From contig JAGVLZ010000251.1 in the NCBI GenBank assembly GCA_020054055.1, positions 1 to 5,745 of the forward strand: 5,745 nt of DNA, in the 5' to 3' direction. Below the pieces are notes generated by a model. It made no database searches. It saw only the letters and a list, made by a program, of their open reading frames with translations, and was not told where the DNA came from. The stretch's first letter is position 1; each line of letters starts with the position of its first letter. This document shows, piece by piece, positions 1 to 5,622 of this stretch. The stretch is from Phycisphaerales bacterium. Its GTDB lineage: Bacteria; Planctomycetota; Phycisphaerae; Phycisphaerales; UBA1924. The position numbers and the translations under genes are program-made.

Positions 1-2
1 CA

Positions 3-65
3 CCGCCACCTCCGCCGCCGCCACCGCCACCGCCACCGCCACCTCCGCCACCGCCGCCGCCACCG
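3..65 (+). repeat. CCN trinucleotide tract encoding 21 consecutive prolines
   Basis: Every codon in this stretch is CCG, CCA or CCT in the frame of the downstream gene. The tract is a degenerate CCG/CCA microsatellite. At the protein level it is a polyproline II-type spacer. Translation through 21 prolines would be expected to depend on elongation factor P. The tract reaches the edge of the window, so its true length is unknown. Confidence 0.85.
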
Positions 66-1520
66 GAGTCACCTTTGCCTCCGATGGCGCTCGACTTCTT
101 CTTCGCATCAGGTGGGCCGACGGGTGAGGACGGCGAACTGCGCCGGCGCAAACTGTTTGCGGGAGAGGAAGAGGAAGTTCTGCCGCGTCTGCCCTTCACC
201 GGGAGCATGCCGTCGGGCGCGGGGGCGTCGCAGGACGATGGGCTTGGCGGCGGGTACCTCTACAACGTCATCACCACGCTGAACATCCGCAACCCGTCGG
301 ACCCGAACGATGACATCCGATACGAGACGATCTCCGAACGGATCAACTTGTTCTACCTGTTCGGCGGGGTGCGCGACTCGGGCGCCGGCGGCTACCTCGC
401 GTACAACACGCTCTACCTCGACTATCACTACCGCGAGGTCGCGCTCATCAACGGCGTGGTGGTCGGCCGAAAGGACACCTATCTCGGCGCGCCGCGATTG
501 ATCGAGAAGTACACGCCCGGGGGATTGGACCTTCCGAGCGCGACGCAGCCCGCCATCACCGGGGCGGCGTTCCTCGGCGGTCGGCCCTTCTATCCCGGCT
601 CGCGCAGCATCGGGCTCTATGGCGTGCAGGACATGGGAGTCGGGCCGGGCGGTTCGCAGATCGTGGACCTGCGCACGGACTACAACTGGCGCACGGCGGA
701 CATGGCCAGCCCGATCATGGATTTCCGCGTGCCTCTGCAAGGGGCGCTGGCCGCGTCGCGCGAGCGCGGGTCGCTGTTCACCGTCGCCGAACTTCCCGCG
801 ACGGATTCGTCGCCGCTGGCGCGGGCGATCCTCGAGTTCGACCCTCGGAACAACTACCTGATGAACTCGTGGTCGACGATCGCGAACGACTTGGCGATCC
901 TTTCCGAGCAGGTGGTGAACGGGGCGGGGCAGGCGGTGCACGCCTTCGGCGATCCGGGGTACCGGGCGAAGGGTGCGGCGTTCGTTCAGGGGAACCTGGT
1001 CGTCGCGTTCGATCGTGACCCGACGCGCGACGCCGAGACCGCGGACGCCGGGCCTCAGTATTTCACTTTCGATCCCGCCGCGGCGAACACGGCGAGCGAT
1101 CCGGGCATCGTCCGCGTGGATACGGGGGTGCCGGGGTCCACCGCGCTGACCGAACTGGTGAACGAGTCGCTTGCGCTCCCCGCGATGCGGACTCTCCGGG
1201 CGCCGGGCGGGCCGATCGATACGTCCAGCATCAACGTGCTCTTCTCGCGCCTGGCGTACAGCCAGCAGTCGCTCGACTCGGGGGTGGTGCGGCGCGTGTT
1301 CGAGCATCACTTCCAGCAGACGGCGATCAACCCGTCGGGTTGCACCTCCGGCAATCCGGTCTTCGACCAGATCCCATCGAAACTCGCGCAGTTCGTCGAC
1401 ACGCAGAGCGGATTTGGACGAGTGGCCCATGAGTTGAGGAACCCGGGGGGCACGCCGCTGACGAGCGACTACGCGTGCGCCGCGCCGGATGCGCCCGCGC
1501 CGGTGACGCCGCCTCGATAA
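3..1520 (+). CDS. Unrecognised protein with long polyproline tract (5' partial)
   Basis: I do not recognise this protein. The frame is open from the left edge, so the gene is 5'-truncated; 505 residues are visible, ending at TAA 1518-1520. The first 21 codons (3-65) are all proline, followed by a short E-S-P-L-P-P stretch, then an acidic and basic segment (about 110-180) and a long globular region rich in Gly, Tyr, Asn and Asp. No membrane segment is visible. The only cysteines I see are two near the C-terminus, which ends in a Pro/Ala-rich tail. In-frame TTG (75) and ATG (84) could be starts, but neither is followed by a signal peptide or preceded by a ribosome binding site. The proline run upstream is in the same frame, so I read it as a linker joining an N-terminal domain outside the window. 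Codon third positions are strongly G/C, as in a real gene. A secreted or envelope protein is a guess only. Confidence 0.75.
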   Translation, partial: PPPPPPPPPPPPPPPPPPPPPESPLPPMALDFFFASGGPTGEDGELRRRKLFAGEEEEVLPRLPFTGSMPSGAGASQDDGLGGGYLYNVITTLNIRNPSDPNDDIRYETISERINLFYLFGGVRDSGAGGYLAYNTLYLDYHYREVALINGVVVGRKDTYLGAPRLIEKYTPGGLDLPSATQPAITGAAFLGGRPFYPGSRSIGLYGVQDMGVGPGGSQIVDLRTDYNWRTADMASPIMDFRVPLQGALAASRERGSLFTVAELPATDSSPLARAILEFDPRNNYLMNSWSTIANDLAILSEQVVNGAGQAVHAFGDPGYRAKGAAFVQGNLVVAFDRDPTRDAETADAGPQYFTFDPAAANTASDPGIVRVDTGVPGSTALTELVNESLALPAMRTLRAPGGPIDTSSINVLFSRLAYSQQSLDSGVVRRVFEHHFQQTAINPSGCTSGNPVFDQIPSKLAQFVDTQSGFGRVAHELRNPGGTPLTSDYACAAPDAPAPVTPPR

Positions 1521-1536
1521 TCAAGCGGCCTCGAAC

Positions 1537-1557
1537 CCGCGATGAACTCACTCGCGG
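1537..1557 (+). terminator. Weak hairpin between the upstream gene and gltX
   Basis: CCGCGA (1537-1542) pairs with TCGCGG (1552-1557) around a 9-base loop, 17 bases after the stop of the upstream gene. There is no T-run directly after it; the nearest Ts are at 1573-1576. It could be a weak terminator or chance in GC-rich DNA. The 63-base gap between the genes holds nothing else clear, and no strong promoter or Shine-Dalgarno site is visible. Confidence 0.25.
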
Positions 1558-1583
1558 CGCTCCTCTGCTAGGTTTTGGCATCC

Positions 1584-3374
1584 ATGCCCCCATCCGAACT
1601 CGTCGTCACCCGCTTCGCCCCCTCGCCCACCGGCCACCTGCACATCGGCGGGGCACGCACCGCGCTCTTCTGCTGGGCCTATGCGAAGAAGACCGGTGGC
1701 CGCTTCCTCATCCGCATCGAGGACACCGATCAGGCTCGATCTTCGGAGGCTTCCGCGAAGGGGATCCTCGAAGACCTCGCGTGGCTGGGGATCGAGTGGG
1801 ACGAGGGGACTGTCTTGGCGGAGCCCCAAGCGCCAGCGCCGGGTTCCGCACGCTCCATCGGCGGCGACCCGCGCCACGTCGCTCCGTTCCACCAGTCGCA
1901 GCGCCTCCATATCTATAGCAAGGTGATCGACGATATGCTCGCACGCGGCGTCGCGTATGCCGACTTCACCGCCGCCGACGTGATCGACAGGGCGCGCAAG
2001 GCGGCCGCGGCGAAGAGCGAGACATTCAAGTATCGACCGGCTGGTTCGGAGATTCTGCCGCCCGAAGAGCAGCGTCGAAAGATGGCGGCGGGAGAGTCGC
2101 ATGTGATCCGCCTGCGCGCGCCGCAGGAAGCGATCAGCGTCGTGGATGAAGTCCTCGGGGAGGTTTCGTTCGCCGCGGGGGAGGTGGACGATCTCGTGCT
2201 GCGCAAGGCGGACGGCTTCCCAACGTACCACTTCGGAGTCGTGGTCGACGATGAACTGATGGGGGTGACGCATGTCCTGCGCGGTCAGGAGCACCTGATG
2301 AATACGCCCCGGCACGCCGCGATCCAGCGCGTGCTGGGGTACCGAACGCCGGTGTACGCGCACATGCCCCTGATCTTCAACGACCAGGGTGCGAAGATGA
2401 GCAAGCGCGAGCGCGACGCGACGGCGCGCGAGGCGGTGAAGAAGGCGGGACTCGCGGCTTCGCCCGTGGCGACCATCGACGCGGCGACGTTTTCGGGCTG
2501 GATCGGCGACAAAAAGCGTCAACTTGAGACGGGACAACTCGAAGCGCTCGCCGATCACCTGGGGCTGGCTCTTCCCGAGGTTTCCGTGGAGGATTTTCGC
2601 AAGGCGGGCTATCTCCCCGATGTGATCTGCAACTTCATCGCGCTGCTGGGGTGGAATCCGGGGATGAAGAACGCCGACGGCACCGACCTCGAAAAGTTCG
2701 ACATGAAGTTCCTCGCGGAGCATTTCGACCTGCCCGCGATCGGCAAGTCCAACTCGCGCTTCGATCGCAAGAAACTGCTCTCATTCAACGGCGACGCGAT
2801 CAACGGGATGGCGGATGCGGAGTTCGCCGCGCGGTGGCTGCATTGGTGCGACCGATTCGACCCGGCGACCGCGCGGCAACTGGAGGCGATGGGCACGGAA
2901 CGGGCCGTGTGGCTTGCGCGAGCGATCAAGCCACGATGTAAGACGCTGCGCGACGCGGTGAAGCCCGCGCAGTTCGCGTTCACGGCGGATGAGGACATCC
3001 AGTTCGACGAAGCGGCCGTAAAAAGGCACCTCCTCTCTCCTTTACCACCTCTCGGTGGTATGGGCGTCCCGCCCGTCCCTACCCCTTCTACTGCCTTTTC
3101 ATCCGGCCTCGATGTTCTTCGCGCCCTCATCCCCGTCTTCGAGCAACTGAACCCCTGGACTCCCGAATCGATCCACGGCGCGATCGAGCAGTTCGCGAAG
3201 CAGCACGGGCTCCCGCTGGGGACGGTGGCGCAGCCGATTCGGGTGGCGATGACTGGGACAGGTGTGAGTCCGGGCCTGGGGGAGACGCTGGGGGTGCTTG
3301 GGAGACCGGCGACCATAGTGCGGCTGGATCGCTGCCTTGCAACCGCGGAAGTCATGATCCCAAGGAGTGACTGA
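1584..3374 (+). CDS. gltX: Glutamyl-tRNA synthetase (EC 6.1.1.17)
   Basis: This cytoplasmic class I enzyme charges tRNA-Glu with glutamate for translation. The N-terminal Rossmann catalytic domain shows the family signature RFAPSPTGHLHIGG (residues 10-23, the HIGH-type motif) and RIEDTD soon after. The second ATP-binding motif KMSKR is at residues 271-275. The C-terminal anticodon-binding part ends with the typical segment around VAQPIRVAMTG and an RLDRCLA-like end. I chose ATG 1584 over in-frame TTG 1575 because family proteins start just before this VTRFAPSPTG segment. At 596 residues it is about 100 longer than usual bacterial GluRS. The excess lies at residues about 77-100, at about 276-332 right after KMSKR, and at about 484-503, where a repeat-like element is inserted. 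The first two may be lineage features of planctomycetes (inference). Whether it also misacylates tRNA-Gln cannot be judged here. The stop overlaps the next gene's start. Confidence 0.96.
   Translation: MPPSELVVTRFAPSPTGHLHIGGARTALFCWAYAKKTGGRFLIRIEDTDQARSSEASAKGILEDLAWLGIEWDEGTVLAEPQAPAPGSARSIGGDPRHVAPFHQSQRLHIYSKVIDDMLARGVAYADFTAADVIDRARKAAAAKSETFKYRPAGSEILPPEEQRRKMAAGESHVIRLRAPQEAISVVDEVLGEVSFAAGEVDDLVLRKADGFPTYHFGVVVDDELMGVTHVLRGQEHLMNTPRHAAIQRVLGYRTPVYAHMPLIFNDQGAKMSKRERDATAREAVKKAGLAASPVATIDAATFSGWIGDKKRQLETGQLEALADHLGLALPEVSVEDFRKAGYLPDVICNFIALLGWNPGMKNADGTDLEKFDMKFLAEHFDLPAIGKSNSRFDRKKLLSFNGDAINGMADAEFAARWLHWCDRFDPATARQLEAMGTERAVWLARAIKPRCKTLRDAVKPAQFAFTADEDIQFDEAAVKRHLLSPLPPLGGMGVPPVPTPSTAFSSGLDVLRALIPVFEQLNPWTPESIHGAIEQFAKQHGLPLGTVAQPIRVAMTGTGVSPGLGETLGVLGRPATIVRLDRCLATAEVMIPRSD
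3043..3083 (+). repeat. In-frame palindromic repeat-like insertion in gltX
   Basis: TACCACC (3043-3049) and GGTGGTA (3054-3060) form a perfect 7-bp stem around TCTC. The overlapping GGGCG (3062-3066) and CGCCC (3070-3074) form a second stem with a 3-base loop. GGTGG (3054-3058) can also pair with CCTACC (3078-3083) to give one long imperfect hairpin. Codons here (CCT, TTA, CCA, CTC, GGT) are unlike the rest of gltX. The encoded run LGGMGVPPVPTP does not fit the GluRS domain, while residues on both sides do. Read on the minus strand, the DNA gives a GRDGRDAHTT-like peptide. This resembles the abundant DARAT-type dispersed repeat I recall from planctomycete and related genomes; that match is from memory and untested. 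Confidence 0.6.
3362..3367 (+). promoter_or_regulatory. Ribosome binding site for the 186-residue protein
   Basis: AAGGAG lies inside the end of gltX, 6 bases before ATG 3374. It is one of the clearest Shine-Dalgarno sites in the window and fixes the start that overlaps the gltX stop (TGATG). Confidence 0.8.
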
Positions 3375-3934
3375 TGGCCTCTGGGTACTTCAATCGCGTT
3401 CAATCACTCCTGAAGGCGAGTCCCAAGTTGGCCGAACTGGGATTCCCAGCGGAAATGGTGGAAGTTTGGGGCAAGGGTGCCGACCACAACGACTTGCTCC
3501 AGGTCAAGAAGCCGAGTTGGCGGATCCACGCTGACGATGGGCTGTCGCTTGGCTATGAGGGCATCGAAGTCCACTGTGAAGCCTGCCGGCGCGGACATTG
3601 GGTAATCCATTGCGAGTTGTGGCCGAGACGGGACAAGGCCGCGAAGGTAGCAGCCCATCGGTTCCCCGACCTCTTGGCGCTCAATGGCGGGATCACGACA
3701 GGCATAAGGGAACTTGGAGCCTCACTCGGTTGGCCGGTTGACCACGGCGCGCACACAAATCGCGCGCGTGCGGATCCGTCCGATCCGAGTTCTCTTATCG
3801 TGTACACGTTCGAGTTGGGATTGCCCCAAAGCCATCACCCGGAGCAGTTCATCGAACGAATCGTCCCGACCATTGGGGCAACTGCTCCGACGATTGACGA
3901 GGTCATGCAGGATTCAGGTGGTGGTGAATCCTGA
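3374..3934 (+). CDS. Hypothetical protein, translationally coupled to gltX
   Basis: I do not recognise this 186-residue protein. Its ATG shares one base with the gltX TGA and has an AAGGAG 6 bases upstream, so it is almost certainly translated from the gltX message. It is soluble in appearance, with no signal peptide or membrane segment. A Cys/His cluster lies in the middle: H67, C68, C71, H75, H79, C80, within VHCEACRRGHWVIHCELW. This spacing could bind a metal ion, though it fits no zinc-finger type I can name. The C-terminal tail is low-complexity (SGGGES). Base composition is less GC-rich and codon use more relaxed than in gltX, which suggests recent acquisition or weak selection. The next gene is convergent, so this is the last gene of the plus-strand unit. 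A link to translation is suggested only by position. Confidence 0.8.
   Translation: MASGYFNRVQSLLKASPKLAELGFPAEMVEVWGKGADHNDLLQVKKPSWRIHADDGLSLGYEGIEVHCEACRRGHWVIHCELWPRRDKAAKVAAHRFPDLLALNGGITTGIRELGASLGWPVDHGAHTNRARADPSDPSSLIVYTFELGLPQSHHPEQFIERIVPTIGATAPTIDEVMQDSGGGES
3908..3933. terminator. Inverted repeat at the convergent gene junction
   Basis: CAGGATTC (3908-3915) and GAATCCTG (3926-3933) are perfect 8-bp arms around a 10-base loop (AGGTGGTGGT). The structure overlaps the stop codon of the plus-strand gene and lies 22 bases past the end of the minus-strand toxin gene. No strong T-run follows on either strand. Its position between convergent genes suits a bidirectional transcription-end or RNA-stabilising hairpin, but this is inference. 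Confidence 0.4.
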
Positions 3935-3954
3935 ATTCCCGAACAACAAGCCCA

Positions 3955-4443
3955 TCACGCCTCGTTCGCCTGCCGCAACGCCTCCGCCATCAATGCGGGC
4001 GCAATGAAGAATCGTGACTCGGACTGCAGTCGATCAAGGAGCGAGCCAACCTCGGCGATTGTTCCTCGACGCTTGGCCCGCACAAGCAGACCCACGGCCC
4101 CGATGACCTCAATCCCTCTCGACTTGGCATATGTCCGGCCGCGAACTTCATCCATCAACAAGGCCGATGCCCGGAGTTCCTCGGCCAAGCAGATGGCCTC
4201 CGCTTCGCCAGCATCGAGGAAGTTGCGGAGCCTCATTGTCGCCTCGTGATCTGAAGGCGCCATAAGCCTGGCTCCCGGAATATCTACGAGTCCGATCGGC
4301 CCTTGTGTGGCAATCGACCGGTTCAACTCCGCGAGGACGCAAGGTGGTATGACCACATCCCCAAAGAACTCCATCGGGAGGTGGGCAAGGCGAAGAAAAG
4401 CCAAGGCCCGCAGCGGCGATGTGTCGCACACGATCAGCGGCAA
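3955..4443 (-). CDS. DUF3368 PIN-domain toxin, module 1 (VapC-like)
   Basis: This 162-residue protein is a predicted ribonuclease toxin of the DUF3368 branch of PIN domains, of usual family length. Family features: CDTSPL at residues 6-11 with catalytic D7, E39 in VLAELN, the LDAGEAEAI block (D77, E80, E82), and D98-E99 in LLMDE. These acidic residues form the metal-binding site of PIN nucleases, so it looks catalytically intact. The start is TTG 4443. It is supported by a GGAG at 4455-4452 with 8-base spacing, and by the N-terminal strand matching its paralogue residue for residue; a later GTG would remove that strand. The gene starts 3 bases after the stop of a UPF0175 antitoxin gene, the usual antitoxin-first order. 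It aligns without gaps to the second toxin in the window at about 37% identity (my count). Its RNA target is unknown. Confidence 0.88.
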   Translation of the reverse strand: MPLIVCDTSPLRALAFLRLAHLPMEFFGDVVIPPCVLAELNRSIATQGPIGLVDIPGARLMAPSDHEATMRLRNFLDAGEAEAICLAEELRASALLMDEVRGRTYAKSRGIEVIGAVGLLVRAKRRGTIAEVGSLLDRLQSESRFFIAPALMAEALRQANEA

Positions 4444-4446
4444 CCT

Positions 4447-4692
4447 CTACACTCCAAGCCTATCGAGTGTCGCTAAATCATCGAGCAGATCCTGAACCGT
4501 CGGCCTGTAGATCGGGATCTTGCGGAGGAAGAGTTGCTCCTCCATCTCGACGCGCGACAGGCCCGCCAACTGCGCCGCGGGCCAAAGGTCGAGCTTGCCC
4601 GCGTCGAAGAGCCGGCACGCGAACTCGATCACGGCATCGTGCTCGGTGAGTCCGGCTTGCTTCAAGATGTCCTCGCGTAGGTTCAGGACCAT
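4447..4692 (-). CDS. UPF0175 family antitoxin, module 1
   Basis: This 81-residue protein belongs to UPF0175 (COG2886), small predicted HTH proteins that pair with DUF3368/PIN toxins. It has a short N-terminal strand (MVLNL), a helix, then the helix-turn-helix region CRLFDAGKLDLWPAAQLAGL, and IPIYRPTV before an acidic C-terminal helix. The HTH part should bind DNA and autoregulate the operon; the C-terminal part should bind and mask the toxin (family knowledge and inference). I chose ATG 4692 because the family starts close to this strand. An in-frame TTG at 4701 would add three residues and is also present in the second copy, so it cannot be excluded. The toxin gene follows after 3 bases and its GGAG lies within this gene. 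Residues 1-44 differ from the second antitoxin at only 3 positions, while the C-termini are unalike. Confidence 0.88.
   Translation of the reverse strand: MVLNLREDILKQAGLTEHDAVIEFACRLFDAGKLDLWPAAQLAGLSRVEMEEQLFLRKIPIYRPTVQDLLDDLATLDRLGV
4452..4455 (-). promoter_or_regulatory. Ribosome binding site for toxin 1
   Basis: GGAG on the minus strand, 8 bases before TTG 4443 and inside the last codons of the antitoxin gene. It supports the non-ATG start of toxin 1. Confidence 0.55.
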
Positions 4693-4703
4693 GATGTGCA
4701 ATC

Positions 4704-4862
4704 CTAGGCTTCGAAGAGCGTGGGCGTGCCGGTGCGCGCGGCGATCGCCCCCTCATGCTCCAGCAGCCAGCGCTTGCGCTCCAGCCCGCCGCCGTAGCCC
4801 CAGAGGGAGCCGTCGGCCGCGATGACGCGGTGGCAGGGGACGATGATGGCGACATTTCCCAG
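4704..4862 (-). pseudogene. ogt: ogt C-terminal fragment (5'-truncated alkyltransferase remnant)
   Basis: This frame encodes the C-terminal end of O6-alkylguanine-DNA alkyltransferase: VAIIVPCHRVIAADG, with the alkyl-acceptor Cys in PCHR (codon 4835-4833), then the family GYGGGLERKRWLLEHEG segment, ending at TAG 4706-4704. Everything N-terminal, including the DNA-binding helix-turn-helix core of the catalytic domain, is missing. Upstream, the frame runs into the TGA that ends toxin 2 (4886-4884), and no usable start codon lies between. The recognisable homology starts at about 4860, some 24 bases past that stop, which marks the duplication junction. From 4817 down to 4746 it is 69/72 identical to the ogt end at the right edge. 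It sits directly upstream of antitoxin 1 just as ogt sits upstream of antitoxin 2. It is dead as an enzyme, but may serve as the upstream control region of module 1 (inference). Confidence 0.88.
4746..4817. repeat. 72-base direct repeat, copy 1 (ogt tail)
   Basis: It matches 5674-5745 in the same orientation at an offset of 928 bases, with mismatches only at 4752, 4755 and 4773; the last 44 bases are identical. Lower similarity continues leftward through the antitoxin gene. The second copy is cut by the window end, so the repeat may be longer. Confidence 0.95.
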
Positions 4863-4883
4863 GATAGACGAACTCTCATCGCC

Positions 4884-5369
4884 TCACTCTCCAACGATCG
4901 AGCGCGCGTGCATGACGACGCGATCGGAGAGAAAGAAATCAAACTGATCGCGAAGCCTGGCGAGCAGCGGCGCGATGGCCGGCAAGTGTCCTTGTTGCTT
5001 TGCATCGATGAGCACGCCGACAAGCCCGGTCGTGCGGAGCCCAAGCGCCGCGGCGCGTGCAAGACCTCGGCGTTCGTCGATCAGCAGCAGCGAGGCGTTT
5101 CTTTCAACTGCGAGCGCGATCGCCTCGGCCTCGCCCGGATCGAGTTGGGCCGCGAGCGAATCGAGCAACTTCGAGCCCACGACAGCCTCGATCCTGAGCG
5201 ATGAGATTCGCGCCAAGTCGACCGGAGTCGAGCCATCTCCCGGTTTGATCAGTTCGTGCGCGACCGCGCGAGGAATGAGAACGGTTCCGTACAATCGCTC
5301 CAGCAGATCGAGCAGCCCGAGGCTGTTCAAGCCCCGGATCGGCGATGTGTCGCTCACGACGACGATCAC
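4884..5369 (-). CDS. DUF3368 PIN-domain toxin, module 2 (VapC-like)
   Basis: This is a 161-residue predicted PIN ribonuclease toxin. SDTSPI carries D7, HELIK carries E39, LDPGEAEAI carries D77, E80 and E82, and LLIDERRG carries D98, all at the same residue numbers as in toxin 1, so the metal site looks intact. The start is GTG 5369, whose last two bases begin the TGA stop of antitoxin 2 (GTGA overlap). AGGA at 5380-5377 precedes it by 7 bases. Such an overlap implies translational coupling, typical of antitoxin-toxin pairs. Outside the acidic motifs and the VGVLIDAKQQG-like segment it differs widely from toxin 1, so the two probably have different partner specificity (inference). Its TGA is in the same frame as the ogt fragment that follows, so stop read-through would join the two. 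Cellular target unknown. Confidence 0.9.
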   Translation of the reverse strand: MIVVVSDTSPIRGLNSLGLLDLLERLYGTVLIPRAVAHELIKPGDGSTPVDLARISSLRIEAVVGSKLLDSLAAQLDPGEAEAIALAVERNASLLLIDERRGLARAAALGLRTTGLVGVLIDAKQQGHLPAIAPLLARLRDQFDFFLSDRVVMHARSIVGE

Positions 5370-5617
5370 GCACTCTTCCTGAACGAGTTGATGTTCGCCA
5401 TGTCTCGTTCAAGATCCTCGACCGTCGGTCGATAAATCGGGATCGATCGCTTGCGCAGTTCGCCTTCCATTTCGACCCGAGACAGCCCCGCCAGCTGCGC
5501 GGCGGGCCACAGGTCGAGTTTCCCGGCATCAAACAGCCTGCACGCGAACTCTATCACGGCCTCGCGCTCGGTGAGCCCGGCCTGTTTCAGGATGTCGTCT
5601 CGGAGGTTGAGGACCAT
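5366..5617 (-). CDS. UPF0175 family antitoxin, module 2
   Basis: This is an 83-residue predicted antitoxin with the UPF0175 layout: N-terminal strand MVLNL, helix, the HTH region around GKLDLWPAAQLAGLSR, IPIYRPTV, and a charged C-terminal tail. ATG 5617 was chosen as in module 1. The alternative TTG 5626 overlaps the ogt stop codon (TTGA), and the ATG lies 5 bases past that stop, so ogt and the antitoxin are probably translated from one message. No strong Shine-Dalgarno precedes it, which again suggests coupling. The stop overlaps the toxin start by GTGA. Compared with antitoxin 1, residues 1-44 differ only at E7D, H18R and D19E. After the shared LSRVEME and IPIYRPTV segments the sequences part completely, as expected if this end must fit its own toxin. 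Confidence 0.88.
   Translation of the reverse strand: MVLNLRDDILKQAGLTEREAVIEFACRLFDAGKLDLWPAAQLAGLSRVEMEGELRKRSIPIYRPTVEDLERDMANINSFRKSA
5377..5380 (-). promoter_or_regulatory. Ribosome binding site for toxin 2
   Basis: AGGA on the minus strand, within antitoxin 2 and 7 bases before GTG 5369. It supports the overlapping GTG start. Confidence 0.5.
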
Positions 5618-5622
5618 GATCG

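Noticed and set aside
189..203. LPFTG, a sortase-type LPXTG motif
   Set aside because: It is far from the C-terminus, with no following hydrophobic segment or basic tail, so it is not a sorting signal.
108..1430. 440-residue open frame on the minus strand opposite the first gene
   Set aside because: It is extremely rich in Arg, Val and His, with no recognisable motif. It is the usual antisense shadow of a GC-rich gene; the plus frame has the better composition and continues the proline tract.
1575..1583. TTG start adding three residues to gltX
   Set aside because: ATG 1584 is closer to the conserved VTRFAPSPTG start and a normal start codon; the TTG has no better ribosome binding site.
1548..2723. 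391-residue open frame on the minus strand opposite gltX
   Set aside because: gltX is certain from its motifs; the opposite frame has shadow composition and no family features.
2609..3403. 264-residue open frame on the minus strand opposite the end of gltX
   Set aside because: It is Ser/Arg/Pro-rich shadow sequence and crosses the repeat-like insert; no motif.
4478..5062. 194-residue minus-strand open frame spanning antitoxin 1, the ogt fragment and toxin 2
   Set aside because: It is out of frame with all three recognised genes, and its composition (Arg, Ser, Pro) is typical of a shadow frame.
4755..5204. 149-residue plus-strand open frame over toxin 2
   Set aside because: It is antisense to a well-supported PIN toxin and lacks any family motif or ribosome binding site.
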